From: Anaerolineales bacterium
GTDB lineage: Bacteria > Chloroflexota > Anaerolineae > Anaerolineales > Villigracilaceae
Length of the DNA: 64,000 bases
Direction of reading: 5' to 3'
Assembly (NCBI GenBank): GCA_015075275.1
Contig: JABTUU010000001.1
Span: forward strand, 1,343,216-1,407,215
Under the pieces are notes generated by a model. That model was not told where the DNA came from, searched no databases, and was given only the letters and a program-made list of their open reading frames with translations. Each line of letters begins with the position of its first letter. Positions within the stretch are counted from its first letter, which is position 1. The position numbers and the translations under genes are program-made. Below, one piece after another: positions 17,673-25,069 of the stretch.

Positions 17673-17691
17673 GTTTGTTGGAGGTGATGTT

Positions 17692-17844
17692 ATGAAAAAG
17701 GGTTGGCGAGTTGAAAGGTTGTATCAAGACCTGACAGGTTTCATCATGTCTGAGTCCATCATAACTTATACGCGGACAAAGATTCGAGTCGGAAAGGCTT
17801 CTGTGGAAACCTGTCAGGTCTGCTGGCTGGAGAGGATGTTATGA
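17692..17844 (+). pseudogene. Duplicated 5' end of hsdS, read-through into palindromic element
   Basis: ATGAAAAAGGGTTGG at 17692 repeats the true hsdS start at 17841 exactly 149 bases earlier. The preceding element end (17658-17672) and the element at 17727-17821 also line up at this spacing. After 12 codons the frame runs into an AGACCTG element and ends after 50 codons, overlapping the real hsdS start as TTATGA. This is a tandem duplication of element plus gene start. The product is unlikely to be functional. Confidence 0.75.
17727..17821. repeat. 95-bp element with palindromic ends, copy 2
   Basis: Begins AGACCTGACAGGTTT and ends AAACCTGTCAGGTCT. The interior contains GATTCGAGTCGGAA, shared with the copy at 18973 and similar to that at 19864. 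It sits exactly 149 bases after copy 1, within the duplicated hsdS start. Confidence 0.85.
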
Positions 17845-18980
17845 AAAAGGGTTGGAAAGTTGAAAGGTTGGGCGATGTTTGCGAAGTGTTAGACAGCAAA
17901 CGAAAGCCAATCACTAAAAGAGATAGAACTGCTGGCGAATATCCATATTACGGCGCAACAGGGATTTTGGATTATGTGCATGAATTCATCTTCGATGAAA
18001 AATTAGTGTTGATTGGCGAAGATGGCGCAAAATGGGAATCAGGAGAGTACACAGCATTTACAGCTGAAGGAAAATATTGGGTAAACAATCACGCTCATGT
18101 TATTCGTCCTAATAGATCAGTCGTGCTGGACGAATGGATAGTTTACTTTTTATATGTCAGTGATTTGCATAAATATGTAACGGGACTTACTGTTCCAAAA
18201 CTGAATCAGGAAAAGATGAGGAGCATCGAAATCCCCCTCCCTCCCCTGCCCGAACAAAAGCGGATCGTGAGCCTGCTGGACGAGTGCTTCGCGGCGCTGG
18301 CGCAAGTCGGCGCGAATGCGGCGCGGAATCTGGTCAACGCGCGGGAGGTGTTTGAGGGGGAGTTGTATGAAGCATTTGAAAACAAAAATTGGGATGAAAA
18401 GAAGTTTGGTGAAGTATGTGGTTTTGTTCGTGGCCCATTCGGTGGTAGCCTCAAAAAAGAAATATTTGTAAAAGATGGATATGCCGTATATGAGCAACAA
18501 CATGCCATCTACAATCAATTCGAAGATATTCGATACTTTGTCAAAGAAAGTAAATTCAAAGAGATGCAACGCTTTGAAATACATCCAGGAAATCTGATTA
18601 TGAGTTGTTCAGGCACAATGGGTAAAGTCGCAATCGTTCCTAAAGGAGTAAAACAAGGAATAATCAATCAGGCTTTGTTATTACTTAAGCCAAGCAAGCA
18701 CTTGCTGAATACCTTTATCAAATATTGGATGGAAAGCAGAAATTTTCAAGAAAGTTTGAGAGCATTTTCTCAAGGTGCTGCAATTCAAAATGTAGCATCA
18801 GTAAAAATACTGAAAGAAATTTCTGTTCCCTTTCCCCCACTCGGCGAGCAACGGCGCATCGTCCAGCGGCTGGATGAGTTGTCGAAAGAAACGCGCAGGC
18901 TGGAGGCGGCATATCGTCAAAAAATGGAGGATGTGGAGGAGTTGAGGAAGAGCGTGTTGAAGGAGGCGTTCCAGACCTGA
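17841..18980 (+). CDS. hsdS: Type I restriction specificity subunit HsdS
   Basis: A 379-residue two-repeat HsdS. The first target-recognition domain spans about residues 1-130 (LGDVCEVLDSK, YPYYGATGILDYV). The first conserved coiled-coil region begins IPLPPLPEQKRIVSLLDECF. The second recognition domain spans about 185-320 (FGEVCGFVRGPFGGSLKK), and the second conserved region begins PFPPLGEQRRIVQRLDELS. The layout is normal for the family. The final codons (FQT and the stop) are supplied by the palindromic element at 18973, so the original C-terminus was altered. It needs HsdM to work, and the neighbouring hsdM is truncated. Confidence 0.88.
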   Translation: MKKGWKVERLGDVCEVLDSKRKPITKRDRTAGEYPYYGATGILDYVHEFIFDEKLVLIGEDGAKWESGEYTAFTAEGKYWVNNHAHVIRPNRSVVLDEWIVYFLYVSDLHKYVTGLTVPKLNQEKMRSIEIPLPPLPEQKRIVSLLDECFAALAQVGANAARNLVNAREVFEGELYEAFENKNWDEKKFGEVCGFVRGPFGGSLKKEIFVKDGYAVYEQQHAIYNQFEDIRYFVKESKFKEMQRFEIHPGNLIMSCSGTMGKVAIVPKGVKQGIINQALLLLKPSKHLLNTFIKYWMESRNFQESLRAFSQGAAIQNVASVKILKEISVPFPPLGEQRRIVQRLDELSKETRRLEAAYRQKMEDVEELRKSVLKEAFQT

Positions 18981-19068
18981 CAGGTTTTATCGTGACCTGA
19001 GTCGATCATAAGTTATGAATGGACGAGGATTCGAGTCGGACGTGGTTCTACGGAAACCTGTCAGGTCT
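18973..19068. repeat. 96-bp element with palindromic ends, copy 3
   Basis: Begins AGACCTGACAGGTTT and ends AAACCTGTCAGGTCT. The interior includes GAGGATTCGAGTCGGA. It overlaps the last codons of hsdS and provides its TGA stop. Confidence 0.88.
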
Positions 19069-19084
19069 TAAGATTCATATATCC

Positions 19085-19180
19085 AGACCTGACAGGTTTT
19101 ATCGTGACGAGGATTAATCGGGCTTTGACGAACGCGGATGAGTTTGATTAACCATGGTTCCGCGGAAACCTGTCAGGTCT
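19085..19180. repeat. 96-bp element with palindromic ends, copy 4
   Basis: Begins AGACCTGACAGGTTT and ends AAACCTGTCAGGTCT, 16 bases after copy 3. The interior is diverged. Its right end lies at the -35 position of the putative RAYT promoter. Confidence 0.88.
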
Positions 19181-19199
19181 TTATCTCAGGTCTTATAAT
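19170..19199 (+). promoter_or_regulatory. Putative promoter of the RAYT gene, -35 inside element 4
   Basis: CTGTCA (19170-19175), part of the palindromic element end, is followed after 18 bases by a perfect TATAAT (19194-19199). The ATG begins six bases after TATAAT, so the transcript would be leaderless or nearly so. The same arrangement recurs before hsdR. Confidence 0.55.
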
Positions 19200-19205
19200 C
19201 GAACC

Positions 19206-19886
19206 ATGCCCACCGATATCCCACCGCTCACCTACGGAACTTTCTTCCACATCTACAATCGCGGTAACAACGGCGAAAATATTTTCATCCAAGAACGAAA
19301 CTACGCCTACTTCATGGATCTGTGGTGGAAGCATACCAGTCCCATCGCGGAGACGTGGGCGTTCGGTCTCTTGCGGAATCATTTTCATGCGACGGTGTAT
19401 ATTAAGAATCGAGAAGACCTGTCAGGTCTCACCATAACCACCGCCCGTCGCAACGTTCGCGCGGACAAAGAAACATCTTCATCAGACTCTATCGGAGACC
19501 TGACAGGTCTAAAGGATGTTAGCCAATACTTCTCCAATTTCTTCAACGCCTACGCGCGCGGAGTCAACATCGCTACACAACGAACGGGAGCGTTGTTCGA
19601 GCGTCCGTTCAAAAGAATCCCTGTAGATTCCGAATCCTATCTCATGCGGCTCATCGTTTACATTCACCAAAACCCGCAGAAGCATAAATTCGTCACAGAC
19701 TTTCGAGATTGGAATTATTCATCCTATCACGATATGATCTCCAATAATCCCACCCGCCTGCAACGCGAGAAAGTCCTTCAACTATTTGGGAGTCGTGAAG
19801 ACTTTATTCGTATTCATCGAGAGATACAACCATTTGATCCAACAGATTTTTACGATGAGGAGCAGACCTGGCAGGTCTCATCATGA
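19206..19886 (+). CDS. REP-associated tyrosine transposase (RAYT), with element insertion in frame
   Basis: A 226-residue Y1/HUH transposase-like protein. The start FFHIYNRGNNGENIF and the metal-binding HUH motif RNHFHATVYIKN (about residues 59-70) are typical. The C-terminal half has YFSNFFNAYARGVNIATQRT, LFERPFKR, and the catalytic-Tyr helix YIHQNPQKHKFV. Residues of about 70-102 are encoded by a complete 96-bp palindromic element (19415-19510), exactly 32 codons, inserted in the variable loop after the HUH motif. The last residues come from another element at 19864. RAYTs are known to act on REP palindromes, and here the related elements surround and invade the gene. It interrupts the order hsdS-hsdR. 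Confidence 0.85.
   Translation: MPTDIPPLTYGTFFHIYNRGNNGENIFIQERNYAYFMDLWWKHTSPIAETWAFGLLRNHFHATVYIKNREDLSGLTITTARRNVRADKETSSSDSIGDLTGLKDVSQYFSNFFNAYARGVNIATQRTGALFERPFKRIPVDSESYLMRLIVYIHQNPQKHKFVTDFRDWNYSSYHDMISNNPTRLQREKVLQLFGSREDFIRIHREIQPFDPTDFYDEEQTWQVSS
19415..19510. repeat. 96-bp element inside the RAYT coding sequence, copy 5
   Basis: Begins AGACCTGTCAGGTCT and ends AGACCTGACAGGTCT, with the central bases swapped relative to the other copies. The interior still aligns in the same direction (GCGGACAAAG, ending TCTATCGG). Its length is divisible by three and it leaves no stop codon, so the transposase frame stays open. Confidence 0.88.
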
Positions 19887-19958
19887 CGAGCGTCCATCGT
19901 AACCTTGCGGGGACAAGGATACGAGTCAGGAAGAGTTCTACGGAGACCTGTCAGGTCT
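19864..19958. repeat. 95-bp element at the RAYT 3' end, copy 6
   Basis: Begins AGACCTGGCAGGTCT and ends AGACCTGTCAGGTCT. It encodes the last residues and stop of the RAYT gene, and its right end lies at the -35 position upstream of hsdR. Confidence 0.88.
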
Positions 19959-19977
19959 TTTACGCCAAAGGTAAAAT
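19948..19977 (+). promoter_or_regulatory. Putative promoter of hsdR, -35 inside element 6
   Basis: CTGTCA (19948-19953) from the element end, an 18-base spacer, then TAAAAT (19972-19977). The ATG begins six bases later. Geometry is identical to that in front of the RAYT gene. Confidence 0.5.
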
Positions 19978-19983
19978 AGGGAA

Positions 19984-22293
19984 ATGAACGAAGCCGAGAC
20001 CCGCGCCGAATTAATTGATCCGCAACTCGCCAAAGCAGGCTGGGGCGTTCTGGATGATTCACGCATCCTGCGCGAGCGTCACATCACGGCGGGCAAAATT
20101 CAAACGGGCAGCGCGCGCGGCAAACCGCTTATCACCGATTACATCCTCGTTTACAAAGGTCGCCAGCTCGCCGTCGTCGAAGCCAAGAGCGACCAAAACG
20201 AAGTCGGCGAGGGAGTCGCTCAGGCGAAAAACTACGCTCAAAAACTTCAACTCGCCTTCACCTACGCCGCCAACGGCAAAGAAATTTATCAGATCAACAT
20301 GCTCACAGGCGCGGAAGGTCTCGTCAAAAATTTTCCCACGCCCGAAGAACTCTGGGAGCAAACCTTCGCCCCCAACGAATGGGAAGAACGCTTCAACCCC
20401 GTCCCCTTTGAAGACATCAGCGGCACGAAGCCTCCGCGCTACTATCAAGAGATCGCCGTCAACAACGCCCTGCAAGCCATCGCCGAAAACGAAAATCGGA
20501 TTCTCCTCACCCTCGCCACTGGCACGGGCAAAACGACGATCGCCTTCCACATTGTTTGGAAACTCTACCAGACGCGCTGGAACTTAAAACGAGACGCCTC
20601 CCGCCGCCCCCGCGTGCTGTTTCTGGCTGACCGAAACATTCTCGCCGACCAAGCCTTTTCCGAATTCACCCGCTACTCCGCCTTCCCCGATGACGCGCTC
20701 TTGCGAATCAAACCCGATTCGATTCGCAAGAATGGTCGTGTCCCAACCAACGGCAGTATCTTCTTCACCATCTTCCAAACCTTCATGTCTGGTCCCAACG
20801 ATACGCCATACTTCGGCGAATATCCCGCCGATTATTTCGACTTCATCATCATAGACGAATGTCATCGCGGCGGAGCCAACGACGAATCCAACTGGCGCGG
20901 CATTCTCGAATATTTCTCTCCCGCCGTGCAACTCGGTCTCACCGCCACGCCCAAACGCAATGACAACGTAGATACGTATAAATATTTCGGCGAACCCGTG
21001 TACGTTTATTCGCTCAAAGAAGGCATCAACGACGGCTTCCTCACGCCGTTCAAAGTCCGCCGCATGAAGTCCACGCTTGATGAGTATGTGTACACGTCAG
21101 ACGATACCGTCATCGAAGGCGAAGTGGAAGCGGGCAAAGTCTACAAAGAATCCGATTTCAACCGCATCATCGAGATCAAAGCCCGCGAAGCCGACCGCGT
21201 CAAACGCTTTATGTCCGAGATCAATCAAAATGAAAAAGCCATCGTCTTCTGCGCCACCCAGGAACACGCCGCCGCTGTCCGCGATCTGATTAACCAGTTC
21301 AAGAAAAATCCCGACCCGCTGTATTGCGTCCGCGTCACGGCAAATGATGGCGCGTTGGGCGAACAGTATCTTGAACAATTCAAAGATAACGACAGAACCA
21401 TCCCGACGATTCTCACGACTTCGCAAAAATTATCTACGGGCGTGGATGCGAGAAACATCCGCAATATCGTCCTCATGCGCCCCATCAACTCGATGATCGA
21501 ATTCAAACAGATCATCGGTCGCGGCACGCGTCTCTTCGACGGCAAGGAATATTTCACCATTTATGATTTTGTGGACGCCCATCATCACTTCGCCGATCCC
21601 GAATGGGACGGCGAGCCCGAAGAGCCCGTCGAGAAGCCAGAGCCTATTGACCAACCTCCGCGAAAAACCAAAGAACCGCCTGAAGGATACGAACCGAAAG
21701 TAAAACTAAAAATCAAGTTACGCGATGGCAAAGAACGTCAGATCGAACACATGTCGTCCACGCTCTATTACAGCGCGGATGGGCGTCCGATCTCCGCGCA
21801 ACAATTCGTCGAGAACCTTTACGGCGTTCTACCCGCTCTCTTCAAAACCGAAGAGGAACTTCGCAAAATTTGGTCAAACCCCGTCACTCGCAAAACTCTA
21901 CTGGAAGAGTTGGAAAAAGTCGGCTTCGGTAAAGAAGAATTATCCATCGCCCAATCTCTGATCAACGCCGAAAACAGCGACCTGCTCGACGTGTTGGAAT
22001 ACATCTCATTCCTCCAACCGCCCATCAGCCGTGAGTTGCGCGTGGCAAAGTCTCAAAATAAAATCTTTGCCGCGTTAACCAGCGAACAAAAGCAATTCGT
22101 CGAATTCGTTTTATCCAAATACATCGAAACGGGCGTCGAGGAACTCGATCAGGAAAAGCTCCCCCATCTGCTCACTCTCAAATATAAAGCCATCGAAGAC
22201 GCGAAAGAAATTTTAGGAACAGTTGATTCGATCCGCAAATTGTTCGTCGAATTTCAACTGAATTTATACGGTCAACAAATCGCCGCGCGATAA
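19984..22293 (+). CDS. hsdR: Type I restriction endonuclease subunit R (HsdR)
   Basis: A 769-residue translocase-nuclease of the EcoEI-like type. The N-terminal nuclease domain has LIDPQLAKAGWGV, ITDYILVYKGRQLAVVEAKS (PD-ExK: Asp, then Glu-x-Lys) and QAKNYAQKL. The SF2 helicase motor has Walker A LATGTGKTTIAFHI (about 178-191), motif II IDECHRGG, motif III LGLTATPKRND, and motif VI QIIGRGTRLF. The C-terminal ~170 residues match the EcoEI R-type C-terminal domain. The gene looks intact. Because HsdR cuts only as part of an HsdM2S complex and hsdM here is truncated, it is probably silent unless complemented from elsewhere. Confidence 0.92.
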   Translation: MNEAETRAELIDPQLAKAGWGVLDDSRILRERHITAGKIQTGSARGKPLITDYILVYKGRQLAVVEAKSDQNEVGEGVAQAKNYAQKLQLAFTYAANGKEIYQINMLTGAEGLVKNFPTPEELWEQTFAPNEWEERFNPVPFEDISGTKPPRYYQEIAVNNALQAIAENENRILLTLATGTGKTTIAFHIVWKLYQTRWNLKRDASRRPRVLFLADRNILADQAFSEFTRYSAFPDDALLRIKPDSIRKNGRVPTNGSIFFTIFQTFMSGPNDTPYFGEYPADYFDFIIIDECHRGGANDESNWRGILEYFSPAVQLGLTATPKRNDNVDTYKYFGEPVYVYSLKEGINDGFLTPFKVRRMKSTLDEYVYTSDDTVIEGEVEAGKVYKESDFNRIIEIKAREADRVKRFMSEINQNEKAIVFCATQEHAAAVRDLINQFKKNPDPLYCVRVTANDGALGEQYLEQFKDNDRTIPTILTTSQKLSTGVDARNIRNIVLMRPINSMIEFKQIIGRGTRLFDGKEYFTIYDFVDAHHHFADPEWDGEPEEPVEKPEPIDQPPRKTKEPPEGYEPKVKLKIKLRDGKERQIEHMSSTLYYSADGRPISAQQFVENLYGVLPALFKTEEELRKIWSNPVTRKTLLEELEKVGFGKEELSIAQSLINAENSDLLDVLEYISFLQPPISRELRVAKSQNKIFAALTSEQKQFVEFVLSKYIETGVEELDQEKLPHLLTLKYKAIEDAKEILGTVDSIRKLFVEFQLNLYGQQIAAR

Positions 22294-22386
22294 CGATTCT
22301 TAAGTTGCTTACATCAATTGAATATTTATCTCCCCACCCGCCAATTACCATTTATCAATTACTGCCCACTGCTCACTGATAACTAA
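22294..22386. repeat. Intergenic CACTGCTCACT-type low-complexity sequence
   Basis: Short iterated ACTGCYCACTGCTCACT / ACTAATCACTCCTCACT pattern, repeated in similar form downstream of YcaQ-like copy A (about 15168-15215). Related CACYTTCYACTTTCCACC strings occur at 24925-24958 and, inverted, at 51723-51750. It is a dispersed intergenic sequence class with no protein. Confidence 0.6.
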
Positions 22387-23649
22387 TCACTCCTCACTAA
22401 TCATCTTCCTCACATGTCTCCTCAACCCCACCGGCTTGATCGCGCTCACATCCACCTTCTTCGCCTCCACGAACTTCGCAAAGCGCGTCAGTCCCTTCGC
22501 CAGCGCGTTCGCAAAATCGGCATCCTTCACAGGCGCGTCGTCTTCATGCCAAAAACCTTTGATCTCTAGCGTCATCGTCTTGCGATCCAATTTCGGGTCG
22601 AGCCGCGCAACCAAGTCATCGCCGTACAAAATCGGTAGCACATAATAACCCCAGCGGCGTTTGTGCGCGGGCGTGTACACCTCCCATGTGTACTCGAAAT
22701 CAAACAACTTCTTCGCCCGTCCGCGCGCGCTGACGATATCCAGCGGCGCGAGAAACGTTACCTCTTCCAGCGTGTTTGTCTCTTTTGGATTCCAACCTCT
22801 GGGGACTCGCCCTTTTTCAAGCGACTCCAACGCCTGAACGTCTTCGCCCAAAACGAGATACGTATCGCGTCCGCCCTCGACTTGGACCTGCCCGCACATC
22901 CCCGACTCTTTCCACCCTTCGACCAATTTCGTCATCTCCGCCTTTGAATAATCGCGATGGAGATGATAATTCAACTCGCCGCGCATTGTGCTTTCACGCT
23001 TCAATCCATAAAACGCGATGGCTTTCTGCGCAAAGAATGTTTCGGCTTCTTTTTCGGTCGCAACATAATCAAATTCTTTCGGCGCGATATTTTCACGGAA
23101 GTCATACACGCGGTTAAACCCATCGCGATGGTGCATCATCAATTCGCCCGAAAGCCACATATCGAACAGAGCCAACGCCGTATCTTTGCGCCCGCGATAA
23201 TTCCACAAGCCAATTCGATTGCCTTCAAAATCTCGGTTCCCCAGCGGACCGCGCTTCCGCAACTCGGCTCGCACTTCCTCGAATAATTTTTTGTGGTTCA
23301 ACACAAAACCCTCGATGCGTTTGTCGCGACTCCGCCCATTCATGTGCACCCGCCAGTACGGCAGGTCGCGCATTGGATACATCGCCAGCCAGCCGCCGTA
23401 ATCGAACGCCTCGCGGTCTTTGTACGCCACTTGATACAGATGATCGGGCTTGTAATCCAACACGCGGCTGTGCAAGGTAATATCCTGGCTCCGCGCAATA
23501 ACGATCAGCGGGTCGAGTTGCACCGCCTCGCACTCGCGGATGGCGGTCGCCGTCCCTTTCTTGCCGCGCCACCGCCGCCCGGGCCACAATCCCTGTTTGC
23601 CGAGGACGAATCGCCGCGCCGTTTGTTTTGAGATGTTGATGGTGTCCAT
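22387..23649 (-). CDS. YcaQ-like winged-helix DNA glycosylase family protein, copy B
   Basis: A 420-residue paralogue of the protein at 15188, with most residues identical across its length (SKQTARRFVLGKQGLWPG, CEAVQLDPLIVIARSQDITL, FDFEYTWEVYTPAHKRRWGY). The same upstream TAGAAT box and 26-bp palindrome precede it. The last ~15 residues differ. The two copies are in direct orientation and bracket the 5.9-kb restriction/RAYT region. Recombination between them would delete that region together with one copy. Confidence 0.83.
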   Translation of the reverse strand: MDTINISKQTARRFVLGKQGLWPGRRWRGKKGTATAIRECEAVQLDPLIVIARSQDITLHSRVLDYKPDHLYQVAYKDREAFDYGGWLAMYPMRDLPYWRVHMNGRSRDKRIEGFVLNHKKLFEEVRAELRKRGPLGNRDFEGNRIGLWNYRGRKDTALALFDMWLSGELMMHHRDGFNRVYDFRENIAPKEFDYVATEKEAETFFAQKAIAFYGLKRESTMRGELNYHLHRDYSKAEMTKLVEGWKESGMCGQVQVEGGRDTYLVLGEDVQALESLEKGRVPRGWNPKETNTLEEVTFLAPLDIVSARGRAKKLFDFEYTWEVYTPAHKRRWGYYVLPILYGDDLVARLDPKLDRKTMTLEIKGFWHEDDAPVKDADFANALAKGLTRFAKFVEAKKVDVSAIKPVGLRRHVRKMISEE

Positions 23650-23673
23650 AAGTTTCCGCCTATTCTAACAAAA

Positions 23674-23699
23674 GTAACGCCGACTTAAGTCGGCGCTAC
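23674..23699. repeat. 26-bp palindrome, copy 2
   Basis: Same as 16506-16531 except one base (CGCTAC in place of CGTTAC at the right end). It contains the TAA stop of the ttuA gene and lies upstream of YcaQ-like copy B. Confidence 0.9.
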
Positions 23700-24623
23700 C
23701 GCGTTCGCCTTCTCAATCGTCCTGCAAAACGAACACAACTCCGGCGCGGACGTGGGCTGTCCGCACTTCACACACGGATGCAGATGCGCTTGCTTGGAAT
23801 CTTTTTCCACGAACAACCCCCCGCTTTTGCGCGCTTCGAGGAAACGCAGATAGAACGTCAGCTTTGCGCCGGGGCGATCCGTTTCGAGTTTGTTGAGCAA
23901 TTCCTTGTAGTAAATGGACTGTGACCCTTCGGCAAATGGACATTCTTCATAGATATATTCGATTCCACGCGCGAAGCAATACGCCGTCATCTCGCGCTCG
24001 TAGAAGCGGCAGAGAGGCTTCACCTTGCGAGCCAAGCCGCCCGTCGAAGCGAGAACCGGGCTTTGTCGCAACAGAAAATCCGCCGACCACGAAAGCGTGT
24101 TGCCGAATAACACCGCGGCTTCATCATCCAAATTGTGACCGGTTGCCAGCACATCGTAGCCGAGGTCGCGCGCGATGCGATTCATCTCATGGCGTTTCGC
24201 CAGTCCGCACACCGCGCAGGGCTTGCCGTGTCCGCGATGTGAAATTTCGGACAGCACGGGGATGGGCTGACCGTATTCTTTTTCGATGTCAACGACGTGC
24301 AATTTCAAATTATTTTCGTTCGCAAATTTTTCGGCGAGACGTTGGGACTCGTGCGAGTAATTTATGCCGCCATTAATTCCGAGACCGAGATACAGCCCAT
24401 CGGCTTGATAGCCGAGGCGCGTGAGAATGTCCCACAGCCCAAGCGAATCTTTGCCGCCCGAAACCGCGACAAGAATTTTTTCATGCCGCGTGAACATCTC
24501 ATATTTTTTGATGAAGCGCTCGGTCTGTTCGGGGATCCATTCGAGGTAATGATCCCTGCACAACGCCAGTTTGTGCTGACGCATGTTCACCGAGGCTTTC
24601 TCTCCGCATTTTTTACATTTCAT
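23685..24623 (-). CDS. ttuA: TtuA-type tRNA 2-thiouridine/2-thiothymidine synthetase
   Basis: A 312-residue PP-loop sulfurtransferase. The N-terminal zinc site is MKCKKC with LCRDH (residues 3-25). The PP-loop is ILVAVSGGKDSLGLWDIL (about 50-67). The first catalytic/cluster Cys pair lies in KPCAVCGLAKRHEMN (about 133-147), and PLCRFYEREMTAYC is near 203-216. The C-terminal zinc site is HPCVKCG followed by CSFC. TtuA adds sulfur to tRNA position 54 using a ubiquitin-like donor. The gene for such a donor lies just upstream (24689). In thermophiles this stabilises tRNA. The stop is inside a duplicated 26-bp palindrome. Confidence 0.87.
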   Translation of the reverse strand: MKCKKCGEKASVNMRQHKLALCRDHYLEWIPEQTERFIKKYEMFTRHEKILVAVSGGKDSLGLWDILTRLGYQADGLYLGLGINGGINYSHESQRLAEKFANENNLKLHVVDIEKEYGQPIPVLSEISHRGHGKPCAVCGLAKRHEMNRIARDLGYDVLATGHNLDDEAAVLFGNTLSWSADFLLRQSPVLASTGGLARKVKPLCRFYEREMTAYCFARGIEYIYEECPFAEGSQSIYYKELLNKLETDRPGAKLTFYLRFLEARKSGGLFVEKDSKQAHLHPCVKCGQPTSAPELCSFCRTIEKANAVAPT

Positions 24624-24633
24624 AGCATTGACA

Positions 24634-24688
24634 TGTCATTGCGAGGAGGACGAAGTCCGACGAAGCAATCTCCTCGCTCGCAACGACA
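24634..24688. repeat. TCATTGCGAGGAG...CTCCTCGC imperfect inverted repeat
   Basis: A 55-base imperfect hairpin of the GTCATTGCGAG / GAAGCAATCTC type that recurs in many bacterial genomes. It fills the gap between ttuB and ttuA. It may modulate the ratio of the two products in a shared transcript, which is inference. Confidence 0.75.
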
Positions 24689-24883
24689 TTAGCCTCCAGA
24701 AATCACCGCGATCAACTTCACCTCGTCGCCGTCTTTGAGAATCTCGTCGTCGAGGATCATCTCGCCCTCGCGCGTGGCGATCACCGACTCAGGCACAATG
24801 CCGCACTTCTTCAACGCATCCAACAGCATCATGCCGTGCTTCACTTCATATTCTTTTTCTCGCAAGATCAATTTCGCAGTCAT
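24689..24883 (-). CDS. ttuB: Ubiquitin-like sulfur carrier protein (ThiS/MoaD/TtuB family)
   Basis: A 64-residue beta-grasp protein ending in the exposed ISGG. This C-terminal Gly-Gly is adenylated and thiocarboxylated in ThiS, MoaD and TtuB. The strand pattern (AKLILREKEYEVKHGMMLLD, VIATREGEMILDDEILKDGD, EVKLIAVISGG) fits the fold. It lies immediately upstream of ttuA on the same strand, which favours TtuB over a thiamin or molybdopterin role. Whether the same protein also serves those pathways cannot be told. Confidence 0.83.
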   Translation of the reverse strand: MTAKLILREKEYEVKHGMMLLDALKKCGIVPESVIATREGEMILDDEILKDGDEVKLIAVISGG

Positions 24884-25033
24884 GCCGCCATTCTAACACG
24901 CCTCTTTCGCATTTCACCTCTCGCCAATTCACCTTCCACTTTCTACTTTCCACCTTCATCGCTTCAATACGGCTTCGCCAGTCAACCCAAGCCTTCATCC
25001 TTCATAATTCATCTTTCATAATTCATCCTTGCC

Positions 25034-25062
25034 TTGACTCTCCCCCCTCTTCCCGATACGAT
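25034..25062 (+). promoter_or_regulatory. Sigma-70-type promoter giving a leaderless mRNA
   Basis: TTGACT (25034-25039), a 17-base spacer, then TACGAT (25057-25062). The ATG of the glycosyltransferase is at 25070, at the expected transcription start, and no ribosome-binding site precedes it. Confidence 0.65.
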
Positions 25063-25069
25063 TAGCCCC

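Noticed and set aside
17578..19958. Possible CRISPR array (15-base repeats with ~66-base intervals)
   Set aside because: The repeats alternate as inverted pairs, the intervals resemble each other, spacing between pairs is irregular and genes lie between them. No cas gene is near.
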